A program made the position numbers and the translations under genes. The notes under the pieces are model-generated. The model saw only the letters and a list, made by a program, of their open reading frames with translations, made no database searches and had not been told where the DNA came from. From contig NC_077224.1 in NCBI RefSeq assembly GCF_024763615.1, positions 53,020,712-53,084,711 of the forward strand: DNA of 64,000 nt, read 5' to 3'. Below are positions 1-11,799 of the stretch, one piece after another. How positions within the stretch are numbered: position 1 is the stretch's first letter; the number at the start of each line of letters is the position of its first letter. The stretch is from Phlebotomus papatasi (lineage: Eukaryota; Arthropoda; Insecta; Diptera; Psychodidae).

Positions 1-2526
1 AAAAATAAGTCGATAAATAGCTTGCTAAGTTTCTAAACAACCCTTCTGAAAAGAGAGTAACAAGAAATGTCAATTAGTATAGAAAATACCGCACTTCAAA
101 CTTGGAACTTCGATGCTTATAAGCAGACTGTCCAAAATTATAAGCACTTCCCCTACTTCCAATTTTCTTTAAGCAAAACCGTTTTGGGAAAAAGAAACTA
201 CAATACTCAAACATAATATTTTTCATTAGAGTGAAAATTATCATTCATTAGTAATGTCAGAAAAATTATTTAAATTTTTAGGCTATTTTTGTCCCTATCG
301 CTCATAGAGTTAAAAAAAAATGCACCGAATCAGACTCAAGTTGGATTTTCTAAGGCCAGATGTAAGATTTTTTTACTGAATTTGTTTATCAGTTTTATTT
401 TTATTGCTGATTTTCAGTCCACAAAAACTGTCTCGTCGTTAAAGGGTTAAGAAGAGTAGATTTGAAATCTCTTATGTTCCTTAATACCTTATAACTTTAC
501 AATCGGTCTCTGAAACTCCCTTTGACATGCAAGCCTTAGTCAGAACATGTAATAATGGGCTGAATTTTGAGTTTGGAAGTAAAAGGGATGTCATTGCAAA
601 AGTCATTAACACTAGTGAATCGTATTCCTCAGGGTATTTTGAATGGTGATTTTCCTCTGATGATTTAGAGAATTGTTTCGTGTCATGACTCTGTGAAATC
701 ATCTTAGCCTTTGACATGAACTATCAGGCAATCAATTGTAGAATGGAATTCTTCTCTTCAGCCTTTCTGATCACTTTGATAGCAAGATCGAAATGTGTTA
801 TTGTCATTGCTGAGCTGGGAAAGAGAAATTTTAAACATTTTCATTATTACTGAATGGCATATCCTCTAGGTATTTATACCGGATGACATACCAAAAGGTT
901 CGACTATCGACTATACAGCTGCAGCCATATAGGAAAAAATTTTAAATATCTCTCTATCGTGTGACACAATTATTTTTGAACTTTGGGCATTGTCCTATGG
1001 TGCATGGAATATTTACTCAGTAGTAAACTTATAATTCATATATTACGATGTATGCTGGATAGTGAATCCATCTTGAAGCTGATGATAGCTGAGAAAGGCA
1101 TAGGGAGTCAGTGTGAACGTGACCGGAATAAAATGCAATTTTGTATTTACCAACAATGGTTTATTCTTCCATATTCCAACTGTGTTTATTTATTTATTTT
1201 CCCGAAGTATAGCGAAAAAAAAAATAAATAGGGAAGGAAAAGCTCAGAATATATTGTTATGGTTTTCCAAAGTTTCCATCCTTACACACCTCACGGATGT
1301 CCCTTAGAAGAAGGCATGAGCGAGAGGAGATTCCTAGGAGCGAATTTTATTGTACTTGAGCCATCTCATTTTCATAAGTCTTATCAAAATTGAATCAGCC
1401 TCGAATGGTCCAAGGTATAAATGCAAAATGTCGGTTGGAATACAGTTCCCAGCTACCTCAACCTGTGCAGAAGGTTGTGCAGAAGGAGGAAAGGTGGTGA
1501 GTTAGTTTTCGGACGGCAATGGGTACATTTTATGTATATCGCATGTACATAAATTTGCTCCTCACCAATGGAAATGAGAGGAAAGTTTTCAAAGCTTATT
1601 ATACCAAATTTAACTATATTAGATTTTCACCATTTTCAATTTTCAAATGTGCTTCTCACCTCTTTTTCGCAATAGAATCACATATGGACAGATCCTAACA
1701 CTCCTGAGAATTTTACTGAAGTAGCAAAATTGAATCACAAGACAATTCCATTGAACATTGTTTAGCATAAGAATGCAATTATGTGTGTTGCGTATAACAT
1801 AAATTTTATTTTAACTTTCCTATTTTAATAAAACTAACCTTTTCATAAAATTTATTTTTATCTAAAAGCAAATTAAAAATACGTGATATTAATAATTATG
1901 TTTTTTACCCAACCAGAATAATATTATAGAATGAGCTTTGTTCATCTGTGATACATATCTTTAATTATATATCTAAGAAAGTACTTCCCTGTTCAAAAAT
2001 TTGTGGTTTCTAGGCTATATATCCATTGTATACACGCAAATTTTAAATGAGATTTTTGATAATATAAGATTATCTATTCATATCTTTAAGTAAGTTCTTG
2101 TGTACCGAATATATTCAAACTTTTCAAAAGTATTTCTCAGAAACGTCTTATGCAATTGGCAATCCAAAATTGAAACTTATCAATGTTTACATAAAACCTT
2201 CCGGTTTTAGAGACACGTCAAACTTCCAATTTAGAGCTATATCCTACTACCTCTCCACCCGTTCTAGCTTTTCTGATTTATTTCTTTACTATTAATTTCC
2301 GCAATTTTCTTATTCCAGTTACATTTAGTAAATTTTTCAAATAAAAATATCAAATTTGCTGGCAAATTATACAAAATGATCAACAAAATGGAATGCTGGA
2401 ACTCACGAGATAAACGTATCCATGAATTATACTTTTGCATGTTTTTTATGTGTATACCGGATCATTAACGGTTACATTGATTTAAAAATCAGAAAACAGT
2501 TTGGAACTAGAAAATTTACTATGCGC
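1..2526. other. AT-rich intergenic DNA, no gene seen
   Basis: Only short chance reading frames with no recognisable domain, no supported splice structure and no clear repeat. I see nothing to annotate here. Confidence 0.5.
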
Positions 2527-2651
2527 CTTGACAGACCTGAAGATTGGCCGAGAGACGGCTTAGCGTAATTATATTCAAAATAATGATTAAACCACATTTT
2601 CATAATTTTCCACTAAGTCGTCTCTCGGCTTAAGTAGGAAGTGTGTCTAGG
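2527..2651. mobile_element. Palindromic MITE, family C copy 1 (GCCGAGAGACGGCTTA ends)
   Basis: GCCGAGAGACGGCTTA at 2547 is mirrored by AAGTCGTCTCTCGGCTTAAG near 2615-2634, leaving about 70 bp of AT-rich loop. Related copies lie at about 42.92 kb, 43.2 kb and 28.92 kb. No coding capacity. The outermost bases (about 20 bp each side of the core) are diverged, so the limits are approximate. Confidence 0.75.
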
Positions 2652-2757
2652 AATACTTTCCAACAATTAAAAAGCGATATCCGAGAAAATAAATCAATTA
2701 CTAACACTTGACTAATTCATTACCGATGAAGACCCATGCAGTCGGGTTCGACATTGC

Positions 2758-3440
2758 AGTACCTTTCCAAAAAATCCAAATTTAACCAAATCTGTTGTAA
2801 AATGAGCCCTCCAAAGTGATTGACCTTTCACCTTCAATAATTCAAAATAGTGTATTTCCCGGCCATAGATATGTTTGGACGAAATGTTCATCCGGACCAC
2901 CTCTAAACTATATCCAAAAAACATTAAAAAAAAACTTAGGCCAATTTTGAGAAAAACCTCAAAGCCTTGTTTCGGAAAAGGGAAACAAACGGTCCGAGAT
3001 ACTGCTCACTATGGAAGGTCAGCGAAGACCGAAAGTCGATATCTCTTACCGTTTGGTCTCTAGCTCGGGAACAAATTTAAGGTCAAGTAAAAAAAAACAA
3101 TTTTTTAAAAAGTTGGTTGATAAATTAGCCCTACAAAGTGATTGCCCTTTGATCTTCAATAATTCAAAATGGAGAATTTTCAGGTCATAGGTATGTTTGA
3201 ACGTAATGTTAATCTGGACTACCACCAAAAACAATCTAGAAAACCAAAAAAACATGGTTTTGGAGGGGTTAAAGGGAGTGAGGAGAAAAAGAAAAACGCG
3301 CCTGGAGATCATATTTTTTTATTTGGGGTCAGCGAATACCAGAAGTTGATATCCGTTACCGATAAAGCTCCAGGATGGAGACAACTTGGAAAAAAGCGGA
3401 TTAAATATCAGCTCTCTCTCTTTGAGTTCCAGCAGTACAA
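2758..3440 (+). repeat. Two tandem copies of compound dispersed repeat A
   Basis: The text of 2758-3060 recurs at about 3085-3370. Shared landmarks are the CCTACAAAGTGATTG-type block, ATCTTCAATAATTCAAAAT, GGTCAGCGAA-ACC-GAAGT-GATATC, and the final CTCTCT..GAGTTC-AGCAGTA box. The same landmarks reappear at 11.8 kb (reverse), 24-25 kb, 48.8 kb and 54 kb. Short reading frames across it are not conserved between copies, so I treat it as a non-coding interspersed repeat of unknown class. Confidence 0.7.
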
Positions 3441-3594
3441 TAAAAAAAATGTATAACCCGTTTTCATTTTAAGTAATCATTTTGATCAAAAATATTGCCA
3501 AACTTGCAACATCCGTACGTCTACATATTTCCAAATTCTTAACCAGCATTATGATGGATTTACGATTGTGGGTTAATGCGATGGATTGGGGTCG

Positions 3595-3682
3595 GAATTG
3601 CAGTCAGAAAAAAAATGCATGTGATGTTTTGTTGCTGAGAAAGAAAACATCAATTGCATATTTCTTTGCCCGACTGCAATTC
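3595..3682. other. Pre-miRNA-like hairpin, about 88 nt
   Basis: GAATTGCAGTC at 3595 pairs with GACTGCAATTC ending at 3682, and AAATGCAT-TGATGTTTT pairs with AAAACATCAATTGCATATTT. This gives arms of about 36-38 nt with a few internal mismatches and a loop of about 14 nt (3631-3644). Size and shape match an animal miRNA precursor, but a single decayed palindromic MITE would look the same. No second copy was noticed in the window. Confidence 0.4.
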
Positions 3683-4004
3683 TGAACTTACCAGCATTGA
3701 AACAGATTTTGGAAATTTATTAAACGCAATTAGGATTTCAATTTCTTAAAACAATTTTTCGGTTTTATATTTGAACTGAATCATTGGATGACTCATATAA
3801 AAACTTTTAGGAAATTTTTCTTTACTTCAAAAACTGCTACTTTGGAAAGACCATTGCTGAGGGCGGAAGTATACACCAAAAAAATTTTATTATTCGAAAT
3901 TATCTATTCAAATATCCCAAATATCCCATAAAAATACATATCCATAAGAAATATTCAAGTTTTATTAGGGAGCTTTTAATGGATTAAAGTTTAAACCTTT
4001 TAAG

Positions 4005-4142
4005 GCCTCTACACACTAGAAGCAATTTTTTTTTAAAAAATGCCCTTTTAAAGAAAATTTCCCCTGTCCTTATAGGCAGAAACGTCAGAATTTTTTGAAA
4101 AGGCAATTTTTGACAAAAATTGCTTCTAGTGTGTAGACACCA
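4005..4142. mobile_element. Short MITE with CTACACACTAGAAGCAATTTT ends
   Basis: CTACACACTAGAAGCAATTT on the left is repeated as its complement AAATTGCTTCTAGTGTGTAG on the right, about 130 bp overall. There is no coding sequence. The flanks are AT-rich (TTTTAA and ATTAAT) and the target duplication cannot be fixed. Confidence 0.7.
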
Positions 4143-4339
4143 TTAATGGCGAAAGAGTCAAAAATAAGGGGTCAGAGATTTTTTTCTAGATTTTTAGAAT
4201 TTAGAGCAAAACTTAACTTGAAAGGCCGTTTAAAAAAAATTACTTTTTGGAACACCGGTGGTCTCATTATCCTTAGAGGGTTAATAGGCATTAGGGGACA
4301 GTGCTTTTCCTTCTACCGTTCATTCCATCGGTTAATGTG

Positions 4340-4452
4340 AATTTCTTTTATTTTTCCTAAAAGACTTACACATAATTATCAATAATTTATAATAAGCTAA
4401 ACTAATATTTAATAGAAATATGTAAGTCTTTTAGGATAAATAAGAGAAAATT
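4340..4452. mobile_element. Palindromic MITE with CCTAAAAGACTTACA arms
   Basis: Left arm AATTTCTTTTATTTTTCC-TAAAAGACTTACA is mirrored by TGTAAGTCTTTTAGGATAAA-TAAGAGAAAATT, with arms of about 35 nt and an AT-rich loop of about 40 nt. Non-coding fold-back element. Confidence 0.65.
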
Positions 4453-5794
4453 CAAATTATTCAAAGGATTCGAAGGCATGAACATCCGGAGGGAGAGTAC
4501 TTTCCCCTACGTGTACAAATGGGGCGCGCAAAATTAAATTTGGTCAGCAAAAACTAAAGCTTGATCAGTAACTCAATTTAGAATTTTAAAAGCATTAATT
4601 TTGTAAATTTTAGCAATGATAAAAAATAAGATGTGCAAAATGTATTTTTTCTTAAAATCAAAGTAAATTAAAAAAAATAATAATTATAAATGCGGTGGAT
4701 GAAATTGGGTAGTAATTTTGTTAAAATTATCAGTGCAAATATTATATTAGCTCTTAAGTTATAAATCAGTGCATCAAAACTATTAAATAATGAAATATAC
4801 TTAGTAAAGAATAAATTAAGAAGTTATGAAGCACTAGTATAAATAATTTTTGATTGCTTTTATATTAGTCTCAGACAAAATAAACAATTTTACTAACGAG
4901 TGTTTACTTGTTTACTTATTGTATAATCACATGTAGTGGTTTGCAAAATAAAATTGTCTTCGACGTTTAAAGTATATCAGACCAACATTACGAGAGCATT
5001 ACTTGCATAAAACAATTTTTCCACTTATTAAACTAATTAAAATTCCACATATTAATGTTTTAATGCTCAATTAATTAAAAAAAATTTCTAATATTACATA
5101 TATTATTCTATTTAAAATTACAAATTGAACTTCTGACATTCGGAAAAAGTTATTATTAAGAATTCCATTGACAATATCCTGATACAACCTTATTAATATG
5201 TTTGAGATCAATTTACGAAATTCATATCTATTTTTATTTAAATATTATATATTTATCGCAATAATATACAACAGAAAAATATGCTGAGTCGATGATAAAG
5301 AAGAAAATCATAATGTTATTTCCTAGAGAAAAACAGTTTACGCAATATTATGACTTAATTACGCTGCCGTTTTGCAATAGCATTGCAACAAAAACATTTG
5401 ACCTTTTATCATTTTGTGAATCTCCCAAAATGAAAATAAAAGAAGAAAAGAAAATTATTCCATTTTGGCAATAATTTCAGACACTTTTTACGATAACGAT
5501 TGAATATGTTGTGGAAAAAAGCCTGATTACATAATGCATGAGCACTTAGCTGGGTACTAAAGTCCCAATTATTTCGCTCTTACTTTCTTCTGACCAAGAA
5601 GACTCGTTTCTGGGTTGCCCATTGGAGCCAAAAGCCGAGAAATTGCATGCATAATATGATATCGTGTCTTTTGTAGAGGCATCCAAAAGCCAGTCTGTGT
5701 ATCGGTATCCAGTGTTTTCAGTTACACGGCCAGTGTATTCCACATGTAAAAACTTATCATCCGGCCAAACGTTCAAATTGGTGAAATCTCACTT
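4453..5794. other. AT-rich region upstream of the epoxide hydrolase gene
   Basis: No supported coding sequence or repeat. It probably contains upstream regulatory DNA of the gene starting near 5.8 kb, but no specific site can be supported. Confidence 0.4.
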
Positions 5795-5806
5795 TCAGTT
5801 TCAGTC
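5795..5806 (+). promoter_or_regulatory. Two adjacent initiator-like TCAGTT/TCAGTC motifs, possible start site
   Basis: TCAGTT (5795-5800) and TCAGTC (5801-5806) both fit the arthropod initiator consensus TCAGTY and lie about 145 bp before the first ATG of the epoxide hydrolase. For a start at 5803 the +28 position reads GGTTT, four of five bases of the downstream promoter element. No TATA box is obvious. This is inference from motifs only. Confidence 0.25.
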
Positions 5807-5945
5807 GTAGCGTGAATGTTGCTTTGAGTGGTTTCTTGTGAGGTGTTACAATCAATATTGCAAGTTGTAGAGATAAAGTCGTGTATTTTTGCGTGTGTTG
5901 AGGGAAATTTGGGAAAAAATCATTGCAATTTCCCAAAAAAGCAAG

Positions 5946-8900
5946 ATGAATGTGGCATTTATTATTCGTTTAATTCTGTCATACGTCCTCTGTTTGTACT
6001 ATAATGCCAAGTACATTGTTTTAATCATCTTGAGCATTCTTCTCAAGGGTAGCACGCGAACACTTGAGGTCAAAGATCGTCCAACTCCACCGGCAATTCT
6101 CCAAAATCCTCAGTACGGGAATCACAAGTATATCACTGTGAATGTAAGTCTTATCTCAAAGTATTACTTTGAACTGATAAGATAGAATGATTGAGCGAAA
6201 TAAGTCTTTTTTTTAATGCTCTCTCGTACAATCTCACTTTCAGGGCATTAAACTACATTATGTGGAGAAAGGCGATCAAAATAAACCGCTGATGCTCTTT
6301 GTGCATGGTTTTCCCGAATTTTGGTATTCATGGCGCCATCAAATTGTGGAATTTTCAAAGGATTACTGGTAAAACCTCTCTTTGAATCTGAAAATAGTCA
6401 TGTTTAATAGACTTATTAGGCTGACATTTTTATTCTTTGGTTTTATTCACTTTTTTGTTAGTTAAACTTAAACTACACACAATCGTGTGAAAATCCATTA
6501 CAAAAACGGTGATTCTTATATTGTTTTCTTTTCTGTATGAACTCAATGAGGGTGTCGTATAGTATAATATATTTAATTTTTTTCAACTTGTTACGGGGCT
6601 AGAAGTCATACCGTATGAGATCGACTTCCGGTCTTCGGTAATTTTATTTTTGATTTATTTAAAAACCGGTTGCAATGATTTATTTTATTTTAGATATATT
6701 TCGTAGATTGTCAGGTTAATATTTCGTCCATACGGGCCTATTATCTGAAAATCCAAAACTTTGAGTTTTTCAAAGGCCCAAATTTGACTAGAGCAAAGTG
6801 CGCTACCTTCAGACACTCAAGCTTTGGACAACTCATTTTTTTTCTATGTTCTTAATGAATTTGACACTTGGCCCTTTTCAGAAAATTTGGGGTACTGGAC
6901 TAGTTATTGAATTCATATTTTACAATGGAATAAAGGCATTAAAAACATGTTGAAAATAAAGAGTAGTTCGAAGCTTCAATCGTCCGAAGTTAGCGCGCTT
7001 TCCCCTACTCTGAATGGCTTATTTTGTTATCAGATTTGACTAATTTTGAATTTTTGGGAAAGGTTTTGAAATATCCAATCCAACTGGAACTGGTTCATTC
7101 GATAATAATTATTCGGAAAACTACTTGTAATTAATTTTTCTTTCCCGAATTTGACTTTTCCATTTACTCACAATTTTGTTATCAGACTAGAGATCAAACC
7201 GTAAGAGACCTCGACTTCCGATCTTCGATAATCTTCCACAACTAGAAATTATTAATTGTGTTGAAACTCTTCTGCATTTTCAAAGATTATAATGTAATAT
7301 TATATTTTCATTCCCTCATTAGAATTCGTTATCTTTTAGTCTAAAATTTAAAATACTATTGTTAAGTACAAAAATTCTTGATATCTTTTAATAATTCTTT
7401 TAAGAAATTACACAAACTTTTAAGAAATTACGATCTTAAATGTTTATTTTATTATATTATCATATTTAATTATTTATTGATATTAACGATTTCTATGCAG
7501 ACAAAAAAATATTTCACTTTGTCTTTCTTACTAATTCTTGAATTTTCCTTTAGGAATGAAATTTTTTTAATACTTTAATTTTTTCGGGACAAATCGACAA
7601 AATTTATTGAATATTTTGAGTTGTATAATTAGAATTTACCAAAACAACAAACTGCATCTCGAGCCTACCTGAAAGTACTCTCCTTGTGCAATGAAAACTT
7701 AAAATAAAATAACTATTTATTCAATATTTAACTGAATTACGTCGAAATCTCGAATGAGTACAAATCTCAAAAAGAAACAATACCGAAAATCCAAAATGCT
7801 GAAATCAAAATTCCGAAAAACTAAAATTCCGGAAGCTAAAACTCCGAACGCCAAAATCCGGAAAGTCAAAATGCAGAAATTTAAAATTCCGAAAGACAAA
7901 ATCCTGAGTAAGCCAAAATTGCGAAAGCCAAAATTCCGAACGCCAAGATCTGGAATATTCAAAATCTCTAAAATTTAAAATTCGTTAACCAAAATTACGA
8001 AAAGCCATCAAAAACCCGAACACCAAAATCTTGAAAGCTAAAATCCCGCAGCCAAAGCCCCGATTGATCGAAACCCTAAAAAAGGAAGAAATTATACAGA
8101 CGATAAAGCGTAGAAAAGTTTTTCATAAATCAGAAAATTTCTCTTTGCCTCCAACAAACGTGAGTGCAATCCTGGGAATAGCTGCGACACTTTTAACAAT
8201 TCGGGATTTTGACTTTTCAGGATTTTATCTTTCGGGAATTTAGTTTTCGGAATTTTGGTGTTCGGGATTTGGGTCCATTGATAACTTTGATTTTAGGAAT
8301 TCTGGCCAATACGACACTTTGGCTTTCAGGATTTTGACCGTGATGCCTAGTTACAATTTTACTAACTCTATAGTTTTTAGCCAATTCCTTTCAAAGGCGT
8401 TGCAAAAAGCCAAAAAAGGTTCTAAGTATTCTGTACTCTGTCTTGGAACTATTCCACACTTCTCTATTTATTCTTTAATCTAAGTTTTGGGTATAATTAT
8501 AGCAAATCGATAACTAAAATCCGGTGAAAGAATCAGGTCGAAAATTGGTAATGTAATGAATAATACTACCATGCTTAATTTGAGTCCAAAAAACACGTTC
8601 AGATTTTAATTGAAGACATTTTGCACAAAAATGTAACATGTTGCATTTATCGAATATATTATTAATATTAAATTAAGAGTGTTTTTTAGTAGAATGGCTT
8701 AAATTGAAAAGTCGCTTGACTTTCCAAAACCTTTGATAGAGCTTTTTCCAAGGCTTTTGAAATTCGTTTAGGTTTTTAAAAATTTAATTTCCTTTACGTA
8801 ACAGTATTATTTCAAATTATTTACTTGCGGAAATCAAATAAAAAATTGGCATTGTACTGTGATTTTTTCTTTGATTCTGAATGGCCTAAAAACTGCTGCT

Positions 8901-10556
8901 TTATAATGTTTTTTTTTTATTTTTTGCAATCGTGTATTGTACACATATGCATATTACTGTTGGATTATTAATAATTCACGAATGTGACCTGATACAAAAA
9001 ATTCCCATTTAAATGATTTTTGTCGAATTGCACATAAATTTTTAATTAAATAGCAAACAACGTGCAGGGTAGAATACCTGAAAAAAGTCAAATATTAAAA
9101 AATTTCACAGCTTTGATGATACAGCGCTGTGGCATCTTTTTTTACTGAACTTCACCGGGGTGCAATAAAAAAAAAACGAATTTACAAAAATGTATTAATG
9201 CATTTAAATTTATGGAAATGGTGATCACTTCTTTTGACTCCATGATATATTCAGCTAAATACTTTAACCTTGTTTTCGCTTTTACTTTTACACAAACTCA
9301 TTAACAGAGTCATAAGATTTTTCATTCACTGTCATTACCAGTCATATAACAGAGACAAATTTCTTTTTTTTAAACAATGCCCATCGTTCTTTTTTTTTTG
9401 ATAGTTAGCATGAGTTGTATAATTTTTGCCTCTTGTTTCTTTTGCTGTGTTGTTGTGCAAATTACAAACAATTTCCAAGATCAAAATAATGAGAGATTGC
9501 AAATCAAAATAAATTACTCATGCTAAGATTTTCAATTTGTATACTCCTTACAGCAATCAAAACAACTTTCATGATAAGAAACTGAACGTGTCTGAGAGCG
9601 CGTGTTGGCACTTTACTACGAACTTTGATTATCATTATCAAGTTTCTTGGGGAATTTTATAATAGATTACGTTTCATCTCGTAAATGTTATGCACATGGG
9701 AACAATAGGAATGCGTAATTCTTAGACGTGTTGTGTCAATTTTTCTTGAAAAATTGATAAATCGACTGGGTAATTAATTGGATTATTTTTTTTTTGTAAT
9801 GATAAAACTTTCCAAGAATTGTATTACCTAATTGATGATAACATTTTCCTTTTGAATTTCAGGTGCATTGCAGTCGATATGCGTGGCTATGGTGATTCTG
9901 ATAAACCTAAAGGCTTAGCTTCTTACAAAATGGATAACATGGTTGATGACTTGAGGGCCTTAGTAAAGGGTTTAGGACGTGAACGTGTTACTCTTGTCTG
10001 TCACGATTGGGGCGCTGTAATCGGTTGGCGGTATATCCTACGTCATATGGAAACTGTGGAGAAGTATGTGATGATTGGGGCACCTGCCATGGAGGTTTAC
10101 GGTTGGATAGCGCAACGGGAGTGGGATCAGTTCCGTAAGGGATGGTACGTGTTCTTCTTCAAGGCACCACTTATACCCGAGATGGCGCTGCGCACCAATG
10201 ACTTAAGCATTTTCAAAGCTATGAAGACTGAAAGTACAACAGATGAGGACATTGAGGCCTTCAAATACACCTTTGCTAAACCCAAAGCGCTGACCTATCC
10301 TCTGAATTACTATCGTGCCAATGCATTTGGTCAGGTGTCGCGTATTAAGAAGAAGCCAGAGAAATATGCTCCTGGTCTGTATTTGTTGGGCGAGAAGGAG
10401 GCATTCATATCCCTATCTACTGGACCCGCAATGGAAAAGGTTTATCCTAATCTCACGTACAAACTTGTACCTCGAGCCACACATTTTGCACAGCAAGATA
10501 AACCAACACTGGTCAATGAGATGATGAGGAATTTCCTCACTTCTTCCACCAAGTAA
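5946..10556 (+). CDS. Membrane-anchored epoxide hydrolase, EPHX4-like (3 coding exons)
   Basis: Alpha/beta-hydrolase of the epoxide hydrolase family, expected to open epoxides to diols through a covalent alkyl-enzyme ester. Coding exons are 5946-6143, 6244-6368 and 9863-10556 (1017 nt, 338 aa); donors are AAT/GTAAGT and CTG/GTAAAA, acceptors CTTTCAG and AATTTCAG, and all junctions keep frame. ATG 5946 is the first ATG of the frame. Residues 1-35 are strongly hydrophobic (signal anchor, so probably ER membrane). HGFP at 87-90 is the oxyanion motif. D156 in VCHDWGA is the nucleophile. Y203 (WYVFFF) and Y257/Y258 (NYYRAN) are candidate lid tyrosines. H315 in THFAQQDKP is the base. The charge-relay acid position is Glu287 (GEKEAF), where EPHX4-type enzymes as I know them usually have Asp; Glu is used in microsomal epoxide hydrolase, so activity is still likely. 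Intron 1 is 100 nt, intron 2 is 3494 nt and repeat-rich. The physiological substrate is unknown. Confidence 0.93.
6575..7250 (-). repeat. Fragments of repeat A, reverse orientation, inside intron 2
   Basis: ACTTGTTACGGGGCTAGAAG with GATCGACTTCCGGTCTTCGG (about 6586-6640), and CTAGAGATCAAACCGTAAGA with CTCGACTTCCGATCTTCG (about 7189-7236), are the complement of the GAAGACCG-AAGTCGATATCTC block of repeat A at 3.02 kb. The two fragments flank a separate MITE at 6791-7005, so the repeat was apparently broken by that insertion or duplicated. Confidence 0.55.
6791..7005. mobile_element. TA-flanked MITE, family B copy 1 (GGGGAAAGCGCGCTA ends)
   Basis: Left end GAGCAAAGTGCGCTACCTTC and right end GTTAGCGCGCTTTCCCC are inverted repeats, flanked by TA at 6789-6790 and 7006-7007. 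A 217-bp relative is at 53206-53422. Non-coding; the TA duplication points to a Tc1/mariner-type mobiliser. Confidence 0.75.
7754..8340. repeat. Minisatellite (about 12-15 bp, CCAAAATCCCGAAAG) in two inverted arms
   Basis: 7768-8060 is a degenerate array of AAAATyCCGAAAGCC units. 8195-8337 carries the complement (TTCGGGATTTTGACTTTTCAG and similar), separated by about 130 bp. The long open frames across both strands (lysine-rich on one, GFRNFGF-like on the other) are by-products of the array. The spacer at 8138 contains one unit resembling the 51-bp repeat of 22.9-23.5 kb (CAGAAAATTTCTCTTTGCC). A bigger one-sided array of the same unit lies at 45.97-46.44 kb. Confidence 0.85.
8341..9862 (+). 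other. Remainder of intron 2, AT-rich
   Basis: No gene or clear repeat recognised. It ends in the polypyrimidine tract and CAG acceptor at 9860-9862 of the third coding exon. Confidence 0.5.
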
Positions 10557-10641
10557 CTTATTTATTCACCTGAAACATCCATCTGTGCATTATGTATTAC
10601 TAACTTCCACAACTTCTCTTTTTCTTTCCATTTTCCATAAT

Positions 10642-10647
10642 ATTAAA
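10642..10647 (+). terminator. ATTAAA polyadenylation signal of the epoxide hydrolase gene
   Basis: ATTAAA lies 86 nt past the TAA stop, followed by a T-rich tract at 10665-10690. This would give a short 3' UTR of about 100-110 nt. Confidence 0.5.
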
Positions 10648-10659
10648 GTGAAAGTATTC

Positions 10660-11799
10660 ATCCTGATTTTTTTCTTCTGATTTTTTTTTTGCACAAGACG
10701 AAGGTTCTCAGATGTTTTTCCAACCCTCCCCTATGGCTTACCCACGGCAAAGACGTGGTAATACAGTTTGTGGGGCATTTTCTCAGCTAGAGCTCTCAAA
10801 TGGTGTGCATTGTGAGGCATAATCTAGAGAGATTTGTCGTCGTCGTCGCCTGTGTTGTTGTTGGTGGTGAAAAGAACGCCTCATCATCATTTACCGTCCG
10901 CTGAGAGGCTGGCAATCAATCAATGGGAGCCTGTTACACTAATCAAGATCACGGTCAGTGGCCTTTCCGATAAATCACATTCGTCCGAGTGTGTGGATAG
11001 CATTCTCGAGGATTTGCTGAGATAAGTAAGGGCTATGTGAGGGATTCTACGAAATTATCCATTCAATTTTATAAATTACAGAACCTATTCAAAATTGCCC
11101 ATTTCTAGCACAATTTAACTTTTTTTTTTTCAGCCCAAAAATTTATAATGGGTAGGGTCTTGAAGGTGTTCTTCTGTGTACCATTTATATGCCTTCGACA
11201 TAAGTTCCCTAGAATATTTGAGAGGTAAAATACAATATTTTAAGAATTGTAATTTCAAGATTTTACGTATGACTCTAAACTAAAATTTTAGTCTTACTTA
11301 CGAATCAGTTTTAGTACCTTTTTATGGGGTTTAAACATAAGCTAGAAAGATATTTTAAGTGTATGAGCACACAAAGCCACGAGAATCAACTTGAAAGAAT
11401 TTATCTATTTAATTTGGTGAAAAATGTTGTAACTAACTTAAGGGACTACGTAGAATTGAAGTTGGACCTGTTCGACTAGGAACACTTATTGGTAATTTCG
11501 TCAGAATATTTATTAAAATTTATTAAAAAAATTTAATAAGTGTACAAATTTCGTATCCAAAATTTTACAAAATAGGGTGCTAAGGTTCTGATACGGGTTC
11601 GTAAAGCGTAAATAGGTCTTCGATCGTAGATCTTGCAATTTTCAGACAAAAAAAATTTTATGTAAAAGAGTACAACATGTCAAGAATATTTTCTAAATTT
11701 TTAATTCATTCGGAATAAAATTCTCGAAGGTAGAGTATTGACAATAATGCTCTCGCTCAAAATTAAGTTTTCGAAATCAGTATGCATTTTACTGGCCGT
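10660..11799. other. Intergenic, no supported gene
   Basis: A somewhat GC-richer stretch at 10700-11030 carries a 63-codon frame without a clear ATG start and no recognised domain. The rest is AT-rich and unannotated. Confidence 0.4.

Noticed and set aside
2712..3456. Several 60-95 codon frames on both strands at 2.7-3.5 kb
   Set aside because: They fall in a tandemly duplicated dispersed repeat and are not preserved between the two copies.
7717..7978. Lysine-rich + and phenylalanine-rich - frames in the hydrolase intron
   Set aside because: Same minisatellite, no independent evidence of coding.
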